Source: Cellulosimicrobium arenosum
GTDB lineage: Bacteria; Actinomycetota; Actinomycetes; Actinomycetales; Cellulomonadaceae
NCBI RefSeq assembly: GCF_014837295.1
Contig: NZ_JACYHB010000016.1
Location: 38,490 to 102,489, forward strand
Direction: 5' to 3'
DNA: 64,000 nt
Under the pieces are notes generated by a model. That model did not search any database, was not told the DNA's origin, and worked only from the letters and a program-made list of their open reading frames with translations. The position numbers and the translations under genes are program-made. The first letter of the stretch is position 1, and the number at the start of each line of letters is the position of its first letter. Below are positions 19,286 through 28,088 of the stretch, piece by piece.

Positions 19286-19387
19286 GATGGCGTTCCTTTC
19301 GTCAGTGCTCGGCAAGGGCCCGGTGCGGGCCTGCCAGAAGCGGGGTTGTGTGCTTGCGCTGTCGCGATCGCGTGCCGGAGCACGGGA

Positions 19388-19918
19388 TCAGGCGGCAGCG
19401 CCCTCCGATTCCTGCTTCTGGCGCAGGGCATCGATGACGCGGGCGGCCTGGGCGGTGTTCGCGGTGAAGACGTACGCGGCCTGGTAGAGCTTGGCCTTCA
19501 TCGCGCCGGCCGCCTTGGCCAGCAGGACCTCGCGGGACTCGAGGTCCGCGAGCTTCGTGACCTCCGCAGCGGTCAGGGGGCGTCCGTCGAGGACACCGCC
19601 CTTGATGACCAGTGCGGGGTTCGCCTTGGCGAAGTCACGCAGACCCTTGGCTGCCTCGACCGGGTCCCCGGTGACGAAGGCAATGGCCGACGGGCCCTGC
19701 AGGTCGGCGTCGAGTCCCTCGACACCGGCCTCCTTGGCCGCGATGGCGGTCAGCGTGTTCTTCACCACGGCGTAGGTTGCGTTGCCGCTGAGCGACCGAC
19801 GCAGCTGCTTGAGCTGCGCGACGGTGAGCCCGCGGTACTCGGTCAGCACGGCAGCGTTCGAGTCGCGGAACTTGTCCGAGATCTCGGTGACTGCGGCTGC
19901 CTTGTCCGGCCTCGCCAT
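19388..19918 (-). CDS. rplJ: 50S ribosomal protein L10
   Basis: L10 (176 aa) anchors L7/L12 dimers to 23S rRNA. With L7/L12 it usually represses its own mRNA. Family features are [27 protein letters not shown], the [12 protein letters not shown] helix and the long C-terminal helix with [21 protein letters not shown]. The ATG at 19918 has AAGGA upstream; a longer frame to 20017 has no support. rplJ is separated from rplA by 7.4 kb of other genes, unlike the usual order. Confidence 0.97.
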   Translation of the reverse strand: MARPDKAAAVTEISDKFRDSNAAVLTEYRGLTVAQLKQLRRSLSGNATYAVVKNTLTAIAAKEAGVEGLDADLQGPSAIAFVTGDPVEAAKGLRDFAKANPALVIKGGVLDGRPLTAAEVTKLADLESREVLLAKAAGAMKAKLYQAAYVFTANTAQAARVIDALRQKQESEGAAA

Positions 19919-19928
19919 GGCAATCCTT

Positions 19929-19986
19929 CCGGTGGTGGTACCACCGGCCCCGGAACGAGGAAGAGCCCCGCGCAGGCGCGGGGCTC
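19929..19986 (-). promoter_or_regulatory. structured leader of rplJ, candidate L10 leader
   Basis: Two hairpins lie directly before the rplJ ribosome-binding site: a 10-bp stem at 19963-19986 and an 8-bp stem at 19929-19947, which ends at the AAGGA. An L10(L12)4-binding leader is widespread at this place. I cannot confirm the kink-turn by eye. Confidence 0.45.
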
Positions 19987-20132
19987 GGTGTCGCGGCCGG
20001 CACGGGGCCGGACTCACGTCGTCGATTCGCTACCTGCGCTGGCCTCCACCTCGTGGTGGGACTTCGGCCTTCACGTCCTGCAGAGGAGTCTGCGGGCAGC
20101 GTCGGACGACCGGCGGTCTTGGGTACCCGAGC

Positions 20133-20161
20133 ATCGTACGGGACGACGGCGCGTGGTCCAA
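20133..20161 (-). promoter_or_regulatory. rplJ promoter
   Basis: TTGGAC, 17 bases, TACGAT: five of six and four of six consensus positions at ideal spacing. It lies between the CHAT gene and rplJ and frees rplJL from the inserted module upstream. Confidence 0.7.
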
Positions 20162-20224
20162 ACCGCGGCAGGAGAGCAGGACGAGCGGACCGGGTGCGCC
20201 GCGCCGGCGGAGGGGCCGAGAAGG

Positions 20225-22813
20225 TCACAGCACGAGCGGTCCGAAGCACACGAGAGGAACGGGTTCGGGCTCGTCGATGACTGCCCGCGCCAACGCCACC
20301 CCAGGCATCGCGCCGCCGCGCAGCTCCGCATGCAGTGCAGGCATGACGCGCGCGGCGACATCGTCGCGCAGCGGGGCGACGCTCGCGATCACCGCGCGCG
20401 CCCCGAGCCGGAGCAGGACGCTCGTCAGGCCGAGGGACTCCCCTCCGATGCGCGGGGTCGACAGGCCCACCTCGCAGGCCGAGAGCACGACGACGACGCC
20501 GTTCAGGTCGATGCCGTCCAGCTCGTGGGCGAAGAGCGGACCGTCCGTGAGCCGGATCGACGAGAAGAGCGGGTTGTCGGTCTCGTGCGCCCCGTGCGCG
20601 GCCAGGTGGACCACGCCGGCGCCGTCGAGACCGTCGACGACCGCTGCGCACGTCGCGCTCGCGCCGGTCAGAAGGGCCGCCGACTGCCAGGCACCCGCCA
20701 CGAGACGCGCCTCCGCGCTCGAGAACCGCAGCCCCGGGCCACCGACGACCAGTGCATGGTCGGTACGGCGCTGAGGCTGCCCCTGCCGGAGATCTATCCA
20801 GGAGTTCGCCCACGTGCGCAGCCCGCGTCGCGACGGGAGCGCGGCCCACGGGACACCGAGCAGGACGTTGCGCGCCGCAAGATGCAGGTCTCCCTCGGCC
20901 TCGAGAGGCGCGATCAAGGTGTCGTCCAACCAGGCGAGCGTGCGCTGCAAGGACCCGAGTGCGGCCTCGCGCATGGGGACGGGTATGAGTGCGTTGGACA
21001 GGACCGCGAAGTCCGCTCGCGCCCGGCGCACGTGCTCAGACACCTGCTCGAGCGACGCCAGGCGCCGCAGTCGCGATCCCCGCCCGCCGACGCGCACCGC
21101 GGTGACCGCTCCCCCGTCGACCAGCAGGTCTGCGACGACCGTCGACGAGCCGGTGTCCGCGAGCGCGGCACGCAGCGCCCGCTCCGTCGTCGCTACCGGT
21201 ACCGCAACCTCTCCGGAGTCCAGCCACGACCGGCGCCGGGCCTCTTCCTGCAGACGGCGTGCCTCTCGCAGGTGCTGCTGCCGCTCGAGCTGGAGCTCGC
21301 CGTCGGCCGCCGACCCGATGTCGCGCGCGGCCTCGACCTCCCGGCGCGCCCGGGTGAGCAGCCCGGCGTGCGCGGGGTCCGACGGTGGCCGGATGCGTCC
21401 CGACCCCGCGAACGCTGCGCGTCCGCGCTCGACCGCGTCGAAGACGGCGGCAGGGCGCCGCGTCCACAGTGCAGCGGAGACGTCGACGTTTCCCAGTCGA
21501 ACGGCATGGACGGCCGTGGCAGTCACTGCGTCCACGGACCCGAGCCGGGCACGGTGCTCCGCGATCGCCTGTTGTCCGCGACGCACGGAGCGGACACCGT
21601 CGCGCCGGTCCCCGTCCGCGAAGGCGAGCTGGGCTCGCACGGCGTGGTGCTGGACCCGGACCGGGAAAGGTGCCCATGCAGGCAGCCGCCGGACTGCGCC
21701 GAGGATCTCGCGCGCGGCATCGGTCTCGCCTCCGAGCAGAGACCACTCGGCGGCATACAGCCTCGCGGGCACACTGACGCCGAACCTCGCGATCACGCCC
21801 CGCTCGTCGCCCGCCAGAGCGACCTTGAGCGCGAGGCCGCTCCGTCTCCGGGCGCGACGTCGCGCCTCGGAGACGGTGTCCGTCTCGGAGCGGTCCGCTC
21901 CGAGCATGGCCTCGAGCTCGACGACGCGGGCGTAGAGGCACCACGTCGGGTTGCCTGACCGCTGGTACAACCGTCTCGCCTGCACCGCGACCTCGCGTGC
22001 CTCGTCGAACCGGCGCAGCCCGACCAGACATCGGGCCCGGTCGAGCAGCGACTCCGCCCGTTCCAAGCCGAGTCCTTCGTCATCCAGGAGTGACTCGGCC
22101 TCTTCCAGTGCACGCTCCGCCTCGTTCAGCAGGCCGACCTCGAACAGCACCCGCGCGCGCCCGACCAGAGCCATCCCGTCGGCGCCGTCGGGAAGCAGCG
22201 CGACCGACTCGTCCATGAAACGGAGCGCCGCCGGCATGTCGCCCTGCGCGTAGTGCGCGTAGCCGATGTTGTGCAGCGCGAAAGAGGCGTAGTAGTCGTT
22301 GCCCAGGACCCGGGCGTGATGGAGCGCCGCCTCGAAGTCGCGCAGCGCCGCGTCGATCTGCCCGCCGTCCACGTACGCCGAGCCGCGGTTGAGCCGCAGC
22401 AGGGTCATGTCACGCTGGTTGGTCTCGTCGGCCTCGTCCAGTGCCGCCGTCAGCTCGCGCAAGGCCGCCTGGCCATCCCCTGAACGCAGGAGCAGCAGCC
22501 CTCGCTGCCCGTGCACCGACGACCGCAACCGAGGATCTCCGACCTCCAGGGCGATGGCCTCCGCACGGTCGAGCACCTGGTTGCCGGCTCCGACACTTCC
22601 CCGAAGCGCGTAGACGCACGCCGCCGCGCCCACCAGTGCGCGCACGCGCAGCTCGCACGACCAGTCCGTCGCCCCCGCCGACCGCTCCCACCGTTCGACG
22701 TCGCGGACGAGCGCGCGAAAGGCGGTGTGCGCGGGACGCACCCTGGCCAGCGCGTTCAGCTCCTGCGCGGCACGGAGGCGGTCGGTGAACATCGCGCGTG
22801 CGTCACCGTTCAC
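20225..22813 (-). CDS. TPR-CHAT caspase-like protease
   Basis: A predicted cytoplasmic cysteine protease of the CHAT (caspase HetF-associated with TPRs) family, 862 aa. Residues ~1-430 are alpha-helical TPR-like repeats (for example RLNRGSAYVDGGQIDAALRD and FALHNIGYAHYAQGDMPAAL). A charged linker follows, and the CHAT domain fills about 600-862. The predicted catalytic dyad is intact: His740 in VVHLAAHGAHE and Cys780 in VVLSACEVGLS. No signal peptide or membrane segment is seen. The GTG at 22813 is taken as start; an ATG seven codons in is possible. It ends the sigma-subtilase-CHAT module, 21 bases after the subtilase gene. Substrate is unknown. In type III-E CRISPR a TPR-CHAT protease frees a sigma factor from its inhibitor, which makes the sigma gene here notable. 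Confidence 0.88.
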   Translation of the reverse strand: MNGDARAMFTDRLRAAQELNALARVRPAHTAFRALVRDVERWERSAGATDWSCELRVRALVGAAACVYALRGSVGAGNQVLDRAEAIALEVGDPRLRSSVHGQRGLLLLRSGDGQAALRELTAALDEADETNQRDMTLLRLNRGSAYVDGGQIDAALRDFEAALHHARVLGNDYYASFALHNIGYAHYAQGDMPAALRFMDESVALLPDGADGMALVGRARVLFEVGLLNEAERALEEAESLLDDEGLGLERAESLLDRARCLVGLRRFDEAREVAVQARRLYQRSGNPTWCLYARVVELEAMLGADRSETDTVSEARRRARRRSGLALKVALAGDERGVIARFGVSVPARLYAAEWSLLGGETDAAREILGAVRRLPAWAPFPVRVQHHAVRAQLAFADGDRRDGVRSVRRGQQAIAEHRARLGSVDAVTATAVHAVRLGNVDVSAALWTRRPAAVFDAVERGRAAFAGSGRIRPPSDPAHAGLLTRARREVEAARDIGSAADGELQLERQQHLREARRLQEEARRRSWLDSGEVAVPVATTERALRAALADTGSSTVVADLLVDGGAVTAVRVGGRGSRLRRLASLEQVSEHVRRARADFAVLSNALIPVPMREAALGSLQRTLAWLDDTLIAPLEAEGDLHLAARNVLLGVPWAALPSRRGLRTWANSWIDLRQGQPQRRTDHALVVGGPGLRFSSAEARLVAGAWQSAALLTGASATCAAVVDGLDGAGVVHLAAHGAHETDNPLFSSIRLTDGPLFAHELDGIDLNGVVVVLSACEVGLSTPRIGGESLGLTSVLLRLGARAVIASVAPLRDDVAARVMPALHAELRGGAMPGVALARAVIDEPEPVPLVCFGPLVL

Positions 22814-22834
22814 ACGACCGCCCCCGACACGGGA

Positions 22835-24643
22835 TCAGACGGTCGCGGCCCCGTCGGCGAACAGTCGCGGCACACGACGCACAGCATCCCACGCCAGACC
22901 TGTGCGCTGCGAGGCCGCGTCGTCGCCGGACGCGTCGGCTGCGTCACGGCGTCTCCCGCCGCCTTGTGCGGTCGTCCGCCCTTCGAGGAGTCGCGCGGCA
23001 ATCTCTCCCGCGAGGTACGGGGCGGAGAACGACGTGCCGCTCCACGTCGCGAACCCGCCGCCGAAGTCGTCGGGATCCACCGACGCCCGCACCCCTGGTC
23101 CGAGCCGCTCGGGCAGCCGGACCGACGGCGTCAACGGGCCGTCGATGGTGGTGGGCATCGTGCTGACGACGGCGGCTCCGGGCTTCACCGCCGTCACCCA
23201 CGGCCCGTCGTTGCTGAAGACCGCGACGGTCGAGTCCGGGTTCGTCGCCCCGACCGCGAGGATCGGCGTGTACTCGGCCTTCAGGTCGGCACGCTCGCGC
23301 GGGACCGCACCCGCCGGCGTCCTGTCCACGTGCGGCGTCCAGGCGGCGGGGAACATCGGGCGCGTCGTCCCGTCGTTCCCCGCTGCGACGACCACGATGA
23401 TCCCCGCACGGCGCAGAGCACGCAGCACCCGCCGCAGCGGACCGTCGTACCCGTAGTCCTCCGGCTGCTCGTGGTAATAGCCCATCGCGAGCACGACGAC
23501 GTCGACCGGATGGCAGCCCTTCTCGCCACGCAGCCCACGGCGGTGGAAGCGCAGGAGACGCCACAGCGTGTGCAGCACCTCCCATTCCGGGACGTCCCCC
23601 GACCCGCCGAAGGCTCGCACGGACAGCAGCACCGCGTCCGGGCACAGCTGGTGCACGATGCCCGCTTGGAACGTCCCGTGGCCGGCGACCGGGTCGAGCG
23701 GTCCCGTGAGCGGGTCCTTGCTCATCCCGCCGTACTCCGCGTCCTCCGAGTCGATGCGCGGCACGGGGAAGGTCCCGATCGGGCTCCCGTCCAGCTCCGC
23801 GTCGCGCACGACGATCGAGTGCCGCGTGTCCGACCGCTCCCCGGGTGTGTAGTCACCGAACCAGGGATGGGTGCCGACGCCGGTGTCCACGAGCGCGACG
23901 ACCGGCCGGCGGGTGCCGTCCTTCGCCTCCCAGGGCGACGAACCGTCGGCGAGCCTGCGCACGGGTGCCGGTGCGATCATGCGGACGGGCGTCAGGCCGC
24001 CGGACCCCGGATGGCCGTACTCGTCGACCGCACCCACCGGTAGCGGCGACGTCCGAGGCCGGGCGACAGGGATGAACGGCAGCGGAGACGTGCGCCGTTG
24101 GGCGCGCAGGACGTGGTCGAGACCGGCCGCGGGCGCCTCGAGCCCGTCGTCCGGAGCGAGGTCGCGCAGCTCGGACGTCACCCGCTCGAGCACCTCCCAC
24201 GTGTCTGCCTCGACGTCGTCGGAGCGGACGGGCACGAAACGCAGGGCATACCCGAACGGAGACTCGGCGTCGTCGTCCTCGTCCAGTGCGAGGTCTCCCA
24301 GCCGACCGTCGTAGACGACCTGATATCCCATGTCCGCGGCGATCCGACGGACGCCGTCGAGCCACGTCGTCGGCTGCTCGTCCCCCGACCACCTCGGGAG
24401 CGCGACCTCAGCTGTCGGGCCGCCCGCTCGCAAGGCCTCCGCGTCCGAGGACGCGAGGTCCCGCAGGGCGCGGGGAGGCGCACCCCGCACGATGATGCGG
24501 TCCGCCACGTAGGCCGTGGGTTCCACCCGAGAGGCGCCAGGGCTGCGCCGCACACGCTCGGGATCCAGGTGTCGGACGGGTCGACGACCGCCGACGGCAT
24601 CACGGACCGTCCGCGACGGGGGGATCTCAGGGGTCTCGCTCAC
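22835..24643 (-). CDS. intracellular S8-family serine peptidase (subtilase)
   Basis: A subtilisin-like protease of 602 aa with a complete catalytic set: Asp253 in ALVDTGVGTHP, His322 in VAGHGTFQAG, oxyanion Asn423 in VAAGNDG and Ser538 in WSGTSFSAP. No signal peptide or transmembrane segment is present, so it should act in the cytoplasm. The first ~240 residues are a non-catalytic region of unknown fold that could serve as a propeptide or sensor domain. GTG start with AGGAGG six bases before. It lies between the small partner gene and the CHAT gene, so two proteases of different class share one operon with a sigma factor. Confidence 0.93.
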   Translation of the reverse strand: MSETPEIPPSRTVRDAVGGRRPVRHLDPERVRRSPGASRVEPTAYVADRIIVRGAPPRALRDLASSDAEALRAGGPTAEVALPRWSGDEQPTTWLDGVRRIAADMGYQVVYDGRLGDLALDEDDDAESPFGYALRFVPVRSDDVEADTWEVLERVTSELRDLAPDDGLEAPAAGLDHVLRAQRRTSPLPFIPVARPRTSPLPVGAVDEYGHPGSGGLTPVRMIAPAPVRRLADGSSPWEAKDGTRRPVVALVDTGVGTHPWFGDYTPGERSDTRHSIVVRDAELDGSPIGTFPVPRIDSEDAEYGGMSKDPLTGPLDPVAGHGTFQAGIVHQLCPDAVLLSVRAFGGSGDVPEWEVLHTLWRLLRFHRRGLRGEKGCHPVDVVVLAMGYYHEQPEDYGYDGPLRRVLRALRRAGIIVVVAAGNDGTTRPMFPAAWTPHVDRTPAGAVPRERADLKAEYTPILAVGATNPDSTVAVFSNDGPWVTAVKPGAAVVSTMPTTIDGPLTPSVRLPERLGPGVRASVDPDDFGGGFATWSGTSFSAPYLAGEIAARLLEGRTTAQGGGRRRDAADASGDDAASQRTGLAWDAVRRVPRLFADGAATV

Positions 24644-24746
24644 GGGCTCCTCCTAGTGGTCGGGGAATCTCGCTGCGCCGCTCCAGTGCGGGCAGGAAGC
24701 AGGGTCGGGGCATGTGCGGGCGGCGGCTCTCGGAGACGCCGCAGCG

Positions 24747-24774
24747 TGCTGCGGACCCGAGTCGGTCCGCAGCA
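24747..24774 (-). terminator. hairpin between the small partner gene and the subtilase gene
   Basis: A perfect 11-bp stem with a 6-base loop begins 13 bases after the partner-gene stop, in a 143-base gap. It could partly terminate transcripts so that the sigma pair is made in excess over the proteases. Confidence 0.45.
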
Positions 24775-24786
24775 GGCCTGTCGGCG

Positions 24787-25284
24787 CTAGAGCTCGATGA
24801 CCGGCGTGCTCACGGCGCCGCCGGAACCATCGGCGCGTCGGACGACGAGGCTCGCAGGACCGCGCTCCACGGCGTCGAACGCGAAGCGGCCGTCGTCGTC
24901 GCTCGAGGCCTCCGACACCGAGCCGGGCCGGTGCAGCTCGACGCGCAGCGCCGTCGCTGGCGCGGCCCAGCCGTCGATGCGGACGAGGCCGCCGTCCGCC
25001 GGGGACAGCGAGATCATCACGGTCACGGACTCCGACGTGAACGTGATCGTGCGTGCCTCGACGGGTGGGGCGTCGCCCCGGACGGACATCGCGGGGGCCT
25101 GGACGTACTCGAGCTCCATGACCTCGGCCTCGAGCCCGGCGAGCGTGATGGCGAACAACGACCGGTCGACAAGACCTGCGGGGACGGGGTCGATCTCGTC
25201 CGCGATGCGTGCCAGATCGGCGAGCAGGGCGACGTCGACCTCGTCCAGCGGCTCGTCGGGGCTGTGCGTGAACTCTGCGTTCAT
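24787..25284 (-). CDS. small sigma-partner protein, candidate anti-sigma or sensor
   Basis: Not recognised as a named family (165 aa). The ATG overlaps the sigma-factor stop as ATGA, so it is translationally coupled to it. This is the arrangement of an anti-sigma or sigma-associated factor. Residues ~10-60 are helical and acidic, including DEVDVALLADLARIADEIDP and a following LVDRSLFAITLAGLEAEV segment. Residues ~85-165 look like a beta-sandwich of the carboxypeptidase-regulatory type (LRVELHRPGSVSEASSDDDG, FAFDAVERGPASLVV). No zinc-binding HxxxCxxC and no membrane helix is seen, so it is not a classical ZAS membrane anti-sigma. A role as inhibitor cleaved by one of the proteases is inference. 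Confidence 0.6.
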   Translation of the reverse strand: MNAEFTHSPDEPLDEVDVALLADLARIADEIDPVPAGLVDRSLFAITLAGLEAEVMELEYVQAPAMSVRGDAPPVEARTITFTSESVTVMISLSPADGGLVRIDGWAAPATALRVELHRPGSVSEASSDDDGRFAFDAVERGPASLVVRRADGSGGAVSTPVIEL

Positions 25285-25916
25285 GGTGTTTCCCACGATT
25301 CCCCCTGGTCGTCGATGATGTCGCGCAGCTTGGCCAGGCAGCGGCCGCGCGTCGAGCCGATGCTGCCCACCGGCATGCCGGTGGCGGCCGAGATGGCCTT
25401 GTAGTCCGGGCGGTCGGCGAGCGACACGAGCCGCAGCAGCTTCTGGCACCGCTCCGGCAGCCGCGCCATCGCCTGCCACAGGCCCCGGTCGCGCTCGTTG
25501 CCCAGCACCTCCGCCTCCGGGGAGGGGGCCGACGAGGGCAGCTCCGGGATCCCCTCGTCGGTGTCGTCGGGGAGCTCGGTGCGGCGTCGCGCCTCGTCAC
25601 GGTGCCGGCGGACCGCCTCCCAGGAGGCGCGCTTGGCCGTGATCAGCAACCACTTGAGGACCGCGTGCGGCTCCTTGATCGTCGTCGCGTTGCGCACGAG
25701 CGCGACCCACACCGTCTGGACGAGGTCGTCGGCCTGCTCACGATCCACGCCCTGCGCGCGCACGGTGTGCCACAGGAGCGGCGTGGCCTCGCGCACGAAC
25801 GCCTCGAACGCGTGCGTCCGGCCCTCCCGGTACTCGAGGAGCGCGAACGCCCCTCGGTCGCCGAGGCTCTCCTCGGACTCGCCGGTCGGCACCTGTTCGT
25901 CTGTCGGTCTGCTCAT
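25281..25916 (-). CDS. ECF-like RNA polymerase sigma factor
   Basis: A sigma-70 family protein (211 aa from this start) with only regions 2 and 4. Region 2 shows AFEAFVREATPLLWHTVRAQG and QADDLVQTVWVALVRN, then the VLKWLLITAKRASWEAVRRHRDE DNA-melting helix. Region 4 is LPERCQKLLRLVSLADRPDY and the helix-turn-helix AISAATGMPVGSIGSTRGRCL. The ATG at 25916 follows GAGGA by 8 bases. Upstream ATGs at 26018 and 26012 are possible but would place the candidate promoter inside the gene. It heads the operon with the small partner, subtilase and CHAT protease. Target promoters are unknown; it might regulate its own operon. Confidence 0.88.
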   Translation of the reverse strand: MSRPTDEQVPTGESEESLGDRGAFALLEYREGRTHAFEAFVREATPLLWHTVRAQGVDREQADDLVQTVWVALVRNATTIKEPHAVLKWLLITAKRASWEAVRRHRDEARRRTELPDDTDEGIPELPSSAPSPEAEVLGNERDRGLWQAMARLPERCQKLLRLVSLADRPDYKAISAATGMPVGSIGSTRGRCLAKLRDIIDDQGESWETP

Positions 25917-25978
25917 CGACTCGGTCCTCGGGACGCTCGTCGGGTTGGGTCTCAGCAGCGGGTCGCTCGGATCAGGTG

Positions 25979-26008
25979 ATCCTATGGCGGCACCGATCGG
26001 GTCGACAA
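25979..26008 (-). promoter_or_regulatory. candidate promoter of the sigma-protease operon
   Basis: TTGTCG, 18 bases, TAGGAT on the minus strand, about 60 bases before the sigma start. Four of six positions match in each hexamer. The rest of the 360-base gap up to 26278 shows no other clear feature. Confidence 0.4.
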
Positions 26009-26278
26009 CCATGATCATCGGTCACCACCCTTCTGCTGCGCACTGCATCGGTCCATCGTTCTCCTCGGTGGTGATGCGCGGGCCGGGGCCCACCGAGCCC
26101 CGCACGGGACTCTCCACCTGGACGAGAGGCCGCACGAGGTCGCCTGATACGTCCTGAGCGAGACAGTTCAGCACATTTCGCCGACGGACCCGGGACCCAT
26201 CCGATCTCTCGGTGCACTACGAACCCTGCCCGAGGCGCGGGAACGACCCGCGCGCCGTCCACGGAAGCAGGTACCGCC

Positions 26279-26686
26279 ATGAGCTCGTCCCCGAACCGAC
26301 TCCTCGCCGCCGTCTTCGGCGCGGTCTACCTGCTCGTGGGCCTCGCCGGGTTCCTCGTCACCTCCGGTGTCGGGTTCGCCGCCACCGAGGGCGACGAGCT
26401 GCTGATCTTCGAGGTGAACCCGCTGCACAACATCGTCCACCTCGGCGTGGGCGCGGCGTTGCTCCTCGCGTCGCGCTCGACCGGCGGCGCGCGGGCCGTG
26501 AACATCACGATCGGCACGGTGTACCTGCTCGTCGGCGTGGTCGGGCTCTTCCTCGTGGGGACCGCGGCGAACATCATCGCGCTCAACGGCGCCGACAACG
26601 TGCTGCACCTCGCGAGCGCGATCCTGCTGCTCGGCGTGGGTCTCGCCGCCGACACGCGGCCGGGCAGCCACGCCGCGACGGCGTGA
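26279..26686 (+). CDS. DUF4383 membrane protein
   Basis: A small integral membrane protein (135 aa) of the DUF4383 type with four predicted helices: about 7-29, 49-66, 73-95 and 105-122. The pattern NPLHNIVHLGVGAALLL and a second NVLHLASAILLL is typical of this actinobacterial family of unknown function. The ATG follows GGAAGCAGG. It overlaps the next gene by four bases (GTGA), so the two are coupled. It is divergent from the sigma operon. Confidence 0.75.
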   Translation: MSSSPNRLLAAVFGAVYLLVGLAGFLVTSGVGFAATEGDELLIFEVNPLHNIVHLGVGAALLLASRSTGGARAVNITIGTVYLLVGVVGLFLVGTAANIIALNGADNVLHLASAILLLGVGLAADTRPGSHAATA

Positions 26687-27225
26687 CCGGGCGTGCGCCG
26701 CTGCTGCGGGTGCTCGTCGGCTTCGCGCTCCTCGGTGCCGGGATCGTCAACCTCGGGCTCTCCCGGGGGACGCTCCCGGCCACGGGAGGGCTCGTCGCCC
26801 TGGGGCTCGGGACCATCGAGATCCCGTGCGCGCTGCTGACGCTCGCCGACCGCCGGCCCCGCCGCCTCGGCGCGCAGGCCCTCGGACGCGTCGCCGTCGG
26901 CCTGCTCGTGGTCGGGAGCATCACCCAGGCGGCGCTCACCGTGCTCGGCGGCCAGACCCTCGGGTCCGCCGTCACCGCCGTCGCGGCTCTGCAGATCGCG
27001 GGCGCCGGGACGATCGGGGTGCTCACGCGGCCGGAGCTCGGGTCGCGCCCGCTGCCGGCGCGGCGCGCCACGACGACCGTCGGAGCCCTCTTCGTCGCCG
27101 CGGTCGTGGTCGCGACGGTCACGACGTTCGGGCTGAGCGGCACGGAGGCCGCGGAGCACGCGGTCCCCCACGGCGACCACCACCTCCCCGACCTGCCGGG
27201 GCTGCACGTCCGACACCAGCCGTAG
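26683..27225 (+). CDS. predicted membrane protein, unknown function
   Basis: Not recognised. The 180-aa product begins at a GTG overlapping the previous stop as GTGA. It has about five hydrophobic segments, including LLRVLVGFALLGAGIVNLGL near the start and TTVGALFVAAVVVATVTTF near residue 135. The C-terminus is short and His-rich (VPHGDHHLPDLPGLHVRHQ), which could bind metal. Translational coupling to the DUF4383 gene suggests a joint membrane role. Confidence 0.65.
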   Translation: MTGRAPLLRVLVGFALLGAGIVNLGLSRGTLPATGGLVALGLGTIEIPCALLTLADRRPRRLGAQALGRVAVGLLVVGSITQAALTVLGGQTLGSAVTAVAALQIAGAGTIGVLTRPELGSRPLPARRATTTVGALFVAAVVVATVTTFGLSGTEAAEHAVPHGDHHLPDLPGLHVRHQP

Positions 27226-27280
27226 CACGACCGACAACCGCTCCCCGTCCCCGGCCTGCCGGCGAGAGCAAGGTCGGGAG

Positions 27281-27324
27281 ACGCCGACGGCGCGGCTCCC
27301 CCGGGGGAGCCGCGCCGTCGGCGT
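27281..27324. terminator. strong bidirectional terminator
   Basis: A perfect 20-bp stem (27281-27300 with 27305-27324) with a 4-base loop lies between the convergent membrane-protein gene (+) and rplA (-). It should end both transcripts, and it isolates the inserted module from the L11/L1 genes. Confidence 0.88.
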
Positions 27325-27341
27325 GTGCAGGGTCTGCGGTG

Positions 27342-28058
27342 TCAGGCCGCGTCGTCCTCGAGAAGCTTCGTCGTCTTGGACTGGTCCAGCGGGATGCCGG
27401 GGCCCATCGTCGTCGTCATCGTGGCCTTGCTGATGTAGCGGCCCTTCGAGGACGACGGCTTGAGGCGCAGGACCTCGTCGAGCGCCGACGCGTAGTTCTC
27501 CACCAGCTGCTTCTCTTCGAACGAGACCTTGCCGATGATGAAGTGCAGGTTCGCGTGCTTGTCGACACGGAACTCGATCTTGCCGCCCTTGATGTCGGAC
27601 ACGGCCTTGGTCACGTCCATCGTCACGGTGCCGGTCTTCGGGTTCGGCATGAGACCACGCGGGCCCAGCACCTTACCGAGACGACCGACCTTGCCCATGA
27701 GGTCCGGCGTCGCGACCGCGGCGTCGAAGTCCGTGTAGCCCGCGGCGACCTTCTCGATCAGCTCGTCGCCACCGACCTCGTCGGCACCGGCCGCACGTGC
27801 CTCCTCCGCCTTCGCCGCGTTCGCGAAGACGATGACGCGGGCGGTCTTGCCCGTGCCGTGCGGGAGGTTGACCGTGCCGCGGACCATCTGGTCCGCCTTG
27901 CGCGGGTCGACGCTCAGGCGGAACACGACCTCGACGGTCGCGTCGTACTTGACCGACGACGTCTCCTTGGCGAGACGGACGGCCTCGAGCGGAGCGTAGA
28001 GACGCTCACGGTCGATCTTCTCCTCGGCGTTGCGGTACGCCTTGCTGCGCGTTGCCAT
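27342..28058 (-). CDS. rplA: 50S ribosomal protein L1
   Basis: L1 (238 aa) forms the mobile L1 stalk at the E site and is a translational repressor of its own operon in many bacteria. Features are the start [37 protein letters not shown], the segment [22 protein letters not shown] and the end with [20 protein letters not shown] with AGGAG upstream. It follows rplK by 94 bases. Immediately after it comes a strong terminator instead of rplJ. Confidence 0.98.
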   Translation of the reverse strand: MATRSKAYRNAEEKIDRERLYAPLEAVRLAKETSSVKYDATVEVVFRLSVDPRKADQMVRGTVNLPHGTGKTARVIVFANAAKAEEARAAGADEVGGDELIEKVAAGYTDFDAAVATPDLMGKVGRLGKVLGPRGLMPNPKTGTVTMDVTKAVSDIKGGKIEFRVDKHANLHFIIGKVSFEEKQLVENYASALDEVLRLKPSSSKGRYISKATMTTTMGPGIPLDQSKTTKLLEDDAA

Positions 28059-28088
28059 GCTGCTTCTCCTTCTGCAGTCGTGGTCAGC

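Noticed and set aside
20225-27236. Prophage or integrative element as source of the inserted module
   Set aside because: No integrase, transposase, phage structural gene, flanking direct repeat or attachment tRNA is visible, and codon use looks like the host.
26326-27237. Minus-strand frame opposite the DUF4383 gene pair
   Set aside because: The plus-strand products have clear membrane helices, coupling and a ribosome-binding site; the minus frame is Arg/Asp/Pro-rich without features.
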